Shown here: in pieces, positions 58,263 through 64,000 of the stretch | How positions within the stretch are numbered: the stretch's first letter is position 1 | Layout: every line of letters begins with the position of its first letter | The notes under the pieces: generated by a model | Told to the model about the DNA's origin: nothing | Databases searched by the model: none | What the model saw: only the letters and a program-made list of their open reading frames with translations | Program-made: the position numbers and the translations under genes | Assembly: GCF_022829285.1 (NCBI RefSeq) | Contig: NZ_JAKSYI010000109.1 | Location: forward strand, 62,001-126,000 | Length of the DNA stretch: 64,000 bases | DNA from: Methylobacterium sp. J-078 | Lineage (GTDB): Bacteria > Pseudomonadota > Alphaproteobacteria > Rhizobiales > Beijerinckiaceae | Reading direction: 5' to 3'

Positions 58263-59291
58263 CTAGTCCTTTGCGAGCGGGACCCGGACTTCGATGCGAA
58301 GGCCATCGGACTGGAAGGCGACATCGACCTTGGCCGCAGCCTGGGCTGTCAGGATTCTCTTGAGGACCCGCGTGCCGAACCCCTCACGGGTCGGCAGGCT
58401 CGGCGGTGGTCCATCGTGCTCGTTCCAGACCCAGACGAGGCACGGCCCATCCGCCTCATCTTCGACGGTCCAGGTCACGACGACCCGCCCGCCCGGGTGT
58501 GCCAGCGCGCCGTGTCGGAGGGCGTTGGTGGTCAATTCGTGCAAGGCCATGCCGACCGGCACCGCGATCTGCGAGAACAGCAGCAGGGCCGGCCCCCGAA
58601 GCGTGATCCGACCATTCTCGTTGTAAGGTTCGAGCTCCGCCCTGAGCAGACCCTCAAAAGAAGCGACCTGCGCCTCGTCTTCCGTGATCAGGGCATGCGT
58701 TCTCGCGAGGGAGATGATCCGGCCGCTGAAGGCTCGGCCGAACTCCGCCATCGAGAGGGATGAGCGCAGGGTCGCGTTGAGAACGGCCTGCACTGTCGCC
58801 AGGGTGTTCTTCACGCGGTGGTGGAGCTCGCGCACCATCATCGACTGTCGGTCCTCGAAGGCCCGACGCTCGGTGACGTCTCGCTGCACCGAAACCCAAT
58901 GCGTGATGATATCATCCGCATCGTGGACTGGCGTGATCAGCCATTCGACCATGTAGGTCGATCCGTCCCGGCGATAGTTGAGCGCCTCTCCCTGAAAAGA
59001 TTTCCCGGCCGCCAGCGCGTCGTGCATCCGGTCGATGAGACCTTGATCGGTTGCCGACCCCTGGAGGAAGCGCGGGCTGCGCCCGATGACCTCGTGCCTC
59101 TCGTAACCTGACAGACGTGTGAAGGCCGGGTTTGCGTAAACGATGTTCGGCCCGTTCTCATGAACGTCGGCATCGGTGATGAGGATAGCTTCACCGGTCG
59201 CCTCGACCGCTGCCTTCAGGAGACGCAACTCGACCCGATCAAGCCCATCCACCTCGCCCCGTTCCGCCCGGGCTGGCTCCAGCAATGTCAC
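58263..59291 (-). CDS. LOV-like PAS histidine kinase lacking the photoactive cysteine
   Basis: 342 residues. A PAS/LOV domain (about 25-143) carries IVYANPAFTRLSGYERHEVI and GRSPRFLQGSATDQGLIDRM. In true LOV proteins this site is GxNCRFLQG; here Ser-Pro replaces Asn-Cys. The HisKA_2 kinase follows (VRELHHRVKNTLATVQAV, His158, and ALHELTTNALRHGALAHPGG). I chose GTG 59291; an earlier GTG at 59327 would add 12 residues with rare codons. It is convergent with the large kinase gene. It probably senses something other than blue light by the adduct mechanism. Confidence 0.8.
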   Translation of the reverse strand: MTLLEPARAERGEVDGLDRVELRLLKAAVEATGEAILITDADVHENGPNIVYANPAFTRLSGYERHEVIGRSPRFLQGSATDQGLIDRMHDALAAGKSFQGEALNYRRDGSTYMVEWLITPVHDADDIITHWVSVQRDVTERRAFEDRQSMMVRELHHRVKNTLATVQAVLNATLRSSLSMAEFGRAFSGRIISLARTHALITEDEAQVASFEGLLRAELEPYNENGRITLRGPALLLFSQIAVPVGMALHELTTNALRHGALAHPGGRVVVTWTVEDEADGPCLVWVWNEHDGPPPSLPTREGFGTRVLKRILTAQAAAKVDVAFQSDGLRIEVRVPLAKD

Positions 59292-59760
59292 GTGGGCGAA
59301 ACTTTTTCTTGGGGGCTGCGGCGGCACACAGGTACGGACCGGGGGTCAACCGTGAATGTGTTCCTCGGTTGCATGGTCGGCGGATGTCTCGTGCGGTCCT
59401 GGGCATTTGCCGCACCGAGCCTCCCCGGACATGGTGCCCGAGGCGGTCGCCGACAGCGCCGCGACTAGCGAGCCGGAGGCGTTGAACGCCGCGGTGATAC
59501 CGTGTGCCCTATCCGACGAGGAGCTCCACCGTGTCATCCTCGCTTTCGGTGAGACGACGCGGCGCGATCCTACCCGGCGTCCGCAGGGTCGAGTTCCAGG
59601 AAGGCTCGTCGTCGTTCATCGGCTACGACGGTAGGGGGTTAGAGAAGCACTGCTTCGGCGCACGCGTACATCGGATGCCCAGCCGGAAACGTGATCGGTC
59701 CCAGCCTCATTCGAGGCAGCCATGCTGTAAGCAAGTGTCATTGTCTGGTAGTCGTCGGGC
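59292..59760. other. Gene-poor region between two kinases
   Basis: Short frames exist on both strands (for example 59356-59634 plus and 59346-59537 minus) but their sequences have no recognisable domain, poor ribosome sites and mixed codon bias. It probably contains the promoters of the LOV-like kinase (leftward) and of the ParD-like gene (rightward). Confidence 0.4.
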
Positions 59761-59955
59761 ATGGCCGTACGTAAAACCATCACCGTCTCGGTGACCCCCG
59801 AGCAGCATGCTTTCCTGGGCGAGCGTGTGCATTCCGGGCAATACGGCAGCGTGAGCGAGGTCGTCCGGTCGGCGCTGAGGATGCTCGAACGAAGCGAACC
59901 CGACTTCCTGCTGAAGGAACAGACTCGCCTCGCCGCTGGGCACAAGGTCCGCTGA
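59761..59955 (+). CDS. ParD/CopG-type antitoxin, orphan
   Basis: 64 residues. The ribbon-helix-helix pattern is VRKTITVSVTPEQHAFLGER and YGSVSEVVRSALRMLE, as in ParD antitoxins. The usual neutralising C-terminal extension is shortened, and no ParE toxin frame follows; a sensor kinase starts four bases after the stop. It may be a remnant of a toxin-antitoxin pair or a recruited DNA-binding regulator of the kinase gene. Confidence 0.75.
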   Translation: MAVRKTITVSVTPEQHAFLGERVHSGQYGSVSEVVRSALRMLERSEPDFLLKEQTRLAAGHKVR

Positions 59956-59959
59956 CCCC

Positions 59960-62386
59960 ATGTCAAACGGACACGAAGCCCATGGAGCCGGGGACGTCGA
60001 CGGCCATACATCCAGCCAACCCGCACCCGAGCGTTTTGAGATCGCTCAAGCGGCAACCCGGGCAAGCCAAGCCCGCCTCTCCCTGGCCGTCGACATCGCA
60101 AGGCTCGGCATCTTCGAGTGGGATACCGTCACCGGCGCCGTCGATATGGATGAGCGAAGCCGCGAGATATTCGACCTCGCCGCTGACAAGCCGGTCCATC
60201 AGGACGAGGTGTTCGAACGGCTGGAGAGGATCGACGTCGAGCGCGCCTATGCGTTGACCGAGGCGGCTCGTGCGAACGGAGCTGAGGTCGTGGCCGACTA
60301 TCGGGTCACGCGCCCGGACGGCACGACCCGGATCATCCGTAGCTCCAACAAGCCGGTGCAGGACGACGGCCACCTCCGGATGGTCGGCGTCTTCCACGAT
60401 ATCACCGAGCTGAGGCAGGCCGAGGCCGACCTGCGCACCGTTAACGTGGACCTCGAACGCCGGGTCGTCGAGCGCACGCAGGCACGGGGTCGGACCTGGG
60501 CCCTTTCCCCCGACCTCATGGGAGGACTGAACGAGCACGGCTACTTCCAGACGTCGAACCCGGCTTGGGAAACCCTGCTCGGATGGTCGGAATCCGAGGT
60601 CGCCCGTACGCCGATCTGGGATCTCCTGCATCCCGAAGACCTCGAACGCACCCGAACCAATTTCGGAGAGGTCCTGCGGGAGCAGCGGCTCGCCAGGGAG
60701 GCGAACCGCTACCGGTGCAAGGACGGGTGCTATCGCTGGATCTCCTGGATCGGCGTTCCGGAGGACGGCCTCGTCTACTGCACAGGACGCGACATCACGG
60801 CCGAGAAGCAGCGGGAGGCCGAACTCGCCTCCAGGACTGCGGAGCGCAACCTGCTCGCGACCATCGTCGAGAGCACCGACGTCATGATGATGGCCTGCGA
60901 CCTCGACTACGCCATCCTTGCCCTGAACAAGGCCAACGCCGACGAGTTCGAGCGCGTCTACGGCATCCGGCCGAAGGTCGGCGACAACATGTTGGCGCTG
61001 CTGGCCGACCAGCCAGAGCATCTCGAACAGGTCAAGCTCGGCTGGGGACGTGGTCTCGCCGGGGAGGAGACCACCTTTGTCGAGGAGTTCGGCGACCCGA
61101 ACCGGGAGCGCCCTTACTACGAGGTCAGCTTCCGCACGTTACGTAACACGAACGGCGAGCGCATCGGCTGCTACCAGTTCGTGACGGACGTGACCGAGCG
61201 GCTGCGCGAGCAATCCACGCTGGCCAAGACGCAGGAACACCTCCGCCAGTCGCAGAAGATGGAGGCCGTCGGGCAGCTGACCGGAGGCGTCGCGCACGAC
61301 TTCAACAATCTGCTGACCGTGATCAAGTCCTCCACGGACCTGCTGAAGCGACCGAACCTCCCGGAGGAGCGCCGCGTCCGATACATCGCAGCGATCTCCG
61401 ACACGGTCGACCGGGCCGCGAAGCTGACGGGCCAGCTCTTGGCCTTCGCCCGTCGCCAAGCCCTGAAGCCGGAAGTTTTCGACGTAGGCCAGAGCGTCAA
61501 GGCTATCGCCGAGATGGTTGGAACGTTGATGGGCGCTCGCATCGCGATCACGACGGACCTTCCCAACGAGGCGTGCTTCGCCGACGCCGACCCGAGCCAG
61601 TTCGACACGGCGCTGGTGAACATGGCGGTCAACGCGCGCGACGCGATGGACGGCGAGGGCCGCCTCGCCATCCGCATCCGGGCGGCCGACGTGATGCCGG
61701 CCGGTGGATTGCATCCCCCAGTTCCTGGCCGGTTCGTCGCCGTCTCGATTTCCGACACGGGTACGGGCATCCCGGTCGAGCGCTTAGAGCAGATCTTCGA
61801 GCCGTTCTTCACCACCAAAGCCGTCGGCCAGGGCACGGGACTGGGGCTGTCGCAGGTGTTCGGCTTCGCAAAGCAGTCCGGCGGCGAGGTGGTGGTCGAC
61901 AGCGAAGTCGGGACTGGCTCGACCTTCACCCTGTACCTACCAAGGGTCGACGGGGTGGCGAGCGTCGCGGACACGGGGGAGCCAGAGCCGCTTGTCGACG
62001 GTCATGGCACCCGCGTGCTGGTAGTCGAGGACAACGTCGCGGTCGGGACCTTCGCCACCCAGACACTGGCCGAGCTCGGCTACTTGACGGTCTGGGCCTT
62101 CAACGCGGAGCAAGCCCTCGCCGAGTTGGGGGAGGACGCCGAGAGGTTCGACGTGGTGTTTTCGGACGTGGTCATGCCCGGTATGGACGGCATCGACCTC
62201 GCCCGCGAGATCCGGCGTCGGCACGGCAACCTGCCGGTACTTCTGGCCTCCGGCTACAGCCACGTGCTCGCCGACAAGGGCACGAAGGGATTCGAGCTCC
62301 TCCACAAGCCGTACTCGGTGGAGGCGCTCTCCCGCGCACTGCAGAAGGTGGTCCGCCGACGTGCAAGACGGAGGTCGTCGATCTAG
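59960..62386 (+). CDS. Hybrid sensor histidine kinase (PAS-PAS-PAS-HisKA-HATPase-REC)
   Basis: 808 residues. Three PAS-type domains lie at about 45-165, 185-285 and 300-410. The HisKA box is QSQKMEAVGQLTGGVAHDFN (His near 447), the N, G1 and G2 boxes include VNMAVNARDAMDG, DTGTGIP and GTGLGLSQVFGFAKQSGG, and a C-terminal receiver has the phosphoacceptor Asp736 in FSDVVMPGMDG. It has no membrane helix, so a cytoplasmic sensor. The ATG follows the ParD-like stop by four bases. A truncated paralogue of its C-terminal half lies at 62771-63643. Confidence 0.9.
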   Translation: MSNGHEAHGAGDVDGHTSSQPAPERFEIAQAATRASQARLSLAVDIARLGIFEWDTVTGAVDMDERSREIFDLAADKPVHQDEVFERLERIDVERAYALTEAARANGAEVVADYRVTRPDGTTRIIRSSNKPVQDDGHLRMVGVFHDITELRQAEADLRTVNVDLERRVVERTQARGRTWALSPDLMGGLNEHGYFQTSNPAWETLLGWSESEVARTPIWDLLHPEDLERTRTNFGEVLREQRLAREANRYRCKDGCYRWISWIGVPEDGLVYCTGRDITAEKQREAELASRTAERNLLATIVESTDVMMMACDLDYAILALNKANADEFERVYGIRPKVGDNMLALLADQPEHLEQVKLGWGRGLAGEETTFVEEFGDPNRERPYYEVSFRTLRNTNGERIGCYQFVTDVTERLREQSTLAKTQEHLRQSQKMEAVGQLTGGVAHDFNNLLTVIKSSTDLLKRPNLPEERRVRYIAAISDTVDRAAKLTGQLLAFARRQALKPEVFDVGQSVKAIAEMVGTLMGARIAITTDLPNEACFADADPSQFDTALVNMAVNARDAMDGEGRLAIRIRAADVMPAGGLHPPVPGRFVAVSISDTGTGIPVERLEQIFEPFFTTKAVGQGTGLGLSQVFGFAKQSGGEVVVDSEVGTGSTFTLYLPRVDGVASVADTGEPEPLVDGHGTRVLVVEDNVAVGTFATQTLAELGYLTVWAFNAEQALAELGEDAERFDVVFSDVVMPGMDGIDLAREIRRRHGNLPVLLASGYSHVLADKGTKGFELLHKPYSVEALSRALQKVVRRRARRRSSI

Positions 62387-62770
62387 GAAGCATTCCGCCC
62401 GATGGTGCCATGGTCGCTATTCCCCGTCCGAAAGTATCCCCCTGAGTTTCATGGGTCTCAGGATCGGTGGGGCGTATCCCTGGTTGTTGCAGACGGAGCC
62501 CAGGCCGTGCTCATGCCTTCGGGTGGCTTCGCACTCAATGCGTTCTTCGTCCAGGTTCCGGGGAATGCAGCTTCGGCGCTTACCGCAGCCCGTTTGGAGA
62601 CTGACCCTGAACCCTGGGACGGGCGGCGCTACGAGACGAGCCATCACCGGTGAACCGTGCGGTTGCCCGCCTGTCCCTCTCGATGTCCGGTCAGTGGTTG
62701 CGGCCATTGGCGCCGACTGTACCGTCGTACTCGGACTAAAGAGCCTCAAGCCCACAAACTGTTTGCCCGG
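62387..62770. other. Region between the hybrid kinase and its truncated paralogue
   Basis: No convincing gene. One open frame (62402-62653, plus) encodes a sequence without recognisable domain. No PAS or HisKA residues that could belong to the downstream fragment were found in any frame, apart from a possible LKP word near 62745. The missing front half of the paralogue is therefore deleted or replaced rather than frameshifted. Confidence 0.4.
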
Positions 62771-63643
62771 ATGGTCGACACCGTCACCGGCGCGCGCATC
62801 CGCGTGGTGGTCGAGGCGTCGGACGCGCCGGCCCTGGTCCGTGCCGACGTCAACCAGTTCGAGACCGCCCTGGTGAACGTCGCCGTCAACGCGCGGGACG
62901 CCATGGACGGCGACGGGACGCTGACCATGCGGGTGCTCTCGGGACAGGCCATGCCGTCCATACGGGGCCATGCTGGATCGCGGGGACCGTTCGTGGCCGT
63001 CTCGCTCACCGATACCGGCTCGGGCATCCCCCCCGATGTCCTCCAGCGCATCTTTGAGCCGTTCTTCACGACAAAGGAGGTCGGCCGAGGCACCGGGCTC
63101 GGGCTGAGCCAGGTGTTCGGGTTCGCCAAGCAGTCGGGCGGCGACGTCGACGTTTCCAGCCAGACCGGCGTCGGCTCCACCTTCACCCTCTACCTGCCCG
63201 AGGTCACCTCGGAGCCGACCGAGGCACCTGTCGTCGATCCGGACGCCGATCTGTCGCCCGCGGGGCTGGGCCAACGCATCCTCCTGGTGGAGGACAACCT
63301 GGAGGTCGGCCGCTTCTGCGCCCAGATCCTGGAGGATCTCGGCTATGCGCCCGAGTGGGTCGTCAACGCCGAGGAGGCGCTCGAACGGTTGGGCGACGAC
63401 GGCGCGGGCTTCCGGGCGGTGTTCTCGGACGTGGTCATGCCCGGCATGGGCGGCATCGCGCTGGCCAAGACCCTGCGGACCCGCATCCCGAGACTGCCGA
63501 TCCTGTTGGCATCCGGCTACAGCCACGTCCTGACGCATGGCGAGAGCCACGGATTCGAGTTGCTGCACAAGCCGTACTCCGCCGCGCAGATCGGCCGAGC
63601 CCTGCGTCGGCTCATCGTCGCATCCACACCATCCACGAGTTAG
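62771..63643 (+). pseudogene. 5'-truncated hybrid kinase: ATPase and receiver domains only
   Basis: The frame begins MVDTVTGARIRVVVEA, the strand that follows HisKA in these kinases, and continues with VNVAVNARDAMDGDG, DTGSGIP, GTGLGLSQVFGFAKQSGG and a receiver (FSDVVMPGMGG, LLASGYSHVL) to a normal end. Sensor domains and the phosphoacceptor His are missing. The rest aligns throughout with the gene at 59960. It could be a dead duplicate, or a short protein acting as a phosphate sink. The frame is open upstream to 62657. Confidence 0.68.
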
Positions 63644-63876
63644 CACTGCCGATGGTGGAGGACGGCCCGTGCCGCATGTGGCATCTCGTGGCTCGACTGA
63701 TCCGGTGCGTACGGTATGCCGTCGTCGGAACCCTTCCATGGTTGGGCGCATCCTGAGGTGTCCCTCTTACGGGACCTCTCGGTTTATCCGGCCGTAAGGC
63801 AGCGGAATGGTTCGGTGTCGGTTCTGGAGCGAGGGGCGGCCAGGCGTATGGCGGCGCAAGGTCGGGACAGGTGGGC

Positions 63877-64000
63877 ATGGAAGCTGAGATCGCGGAACTC
63901 CGTCGGCGCCTTGCGGAGTCGGAAGCGGAGAACGCCCGGCTACGGCAGCGTAACGAGAGCCACGTGCACGTCCCGACCGGGAGTGAGCGCACCTCGGCGG
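63877..64000 (+). CDS. Start of a further gene, cut by the window end
   Basis: Begins MEAEIAELRRRLAESEAENA followed by RLRQRNESHVHV, a short coiled coil often found at the start of methylobacterial sensor kinases. Only 41 codons are visible and no stop occurs. A GTG at 63871 is an alternative start. Given the kinase cluster before it, another sensor kinase is the best guess. Confidence 0.5.
   Translation, partial: MEAEIAELRRRLAESEAENARLRQRNESHVHVPTGSERTSA

Noticed and set aside
59356..59634. Candidate 92-residue gene between the kinases
   Set aside because: No ribosome site, no domain and overlapping open frames on the other strand; codon bias does not favour one frame.
62402..62653. Candidate 83-residue gene downstream of the hybrid kinase
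   Set aside because: No recognisable domain and no clear ribosome site. It fills the deleted front of a truncated kinase, so it is more likely non-coding debris.

Overview
The window looks like the chromosome of a GC-rich alphaproteobacterium of the Methylobacterium/Methylorubrum kind. This is an inference. It rests on the strong G/C bias at third codon positions, the many HWE/HisKA_2 sensor kinases, a PQQ-dependent glucose dehydrogenase, an aldehyde oxidoreductase of the PaoABC type, and an alphaproteobacterial SOS box (GTTC-N7-GTTC) in front of umuDC.

Layout. 1-10.8 kb is ordinary chromosome: a FUSC/DUF1656/HlyD efflux operon, a LysE exporter, a porin-like outer membrane protein, an M29 aminopeptidase, a FAD-linked oxidase, an FAH-family hydrolase, a Nudix hydrolase and two tandem tRNA-Gly(GCC) genes. 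From 10.85 to about 26.7 kb lies an accessory, phage-derived element. It holds small unknown genes (two share a structured ~103-nt leader), a Lon-like AAA+ ATPase without protease domain, a Rha-type regulator, a chain of 14 overlapping or near-abutting small genes containing a lysis module (holin-like, GH24 endolysin, Rz/Rz1-like spanins), and a right-hand-palm polymerase with an AEP-repeat tail. No integrase, terminase, portal or capsid gene was seen.

26.7-30 kb holds gene remnants (class III cyclase C-terminus, an alpha/beta hydrolase with an in-frame amber codon) and two coupled metallophosphoesterases. 30.1-35.2 kb is a complete QatABCD anti-phage operon bracketed by imperfect inverted repeats of about 53 bp. 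A KfrA-like DNA-binding protein follows.

36-50 kb is oxidative metabolism: a RibD/DHFR-like reductase, PaoABC, two paralogous LysR regulators with a shared predicted operator, an SDR, Gcd, an SMP-30-type lactonase, an MFS exporter, a cupin and an amine-oxidase-like flavoprotein. 50.3-52.7 kb carries a two-gene TIR/DUF2235 module. Its upstream region shares a bipartite motif with the qat promoter (10 and 11 identical bases, spacing exactly 21), which suggests a second, possibly undescribed, defence unit under the same control.

52.8-54.6 kb is SOS-controlled umuDC. 54.8-64 kb is a cluster of sensor kinases: a 1,112-residue GAF/PAS HWE kinase, a LOV-like kinase without the photoactive cysteine, a hybrid kinase, a 5'-truncated paralogue of it, and the start of another gene at the window edge. 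An orphan ParD-like antitoxin lies among them.
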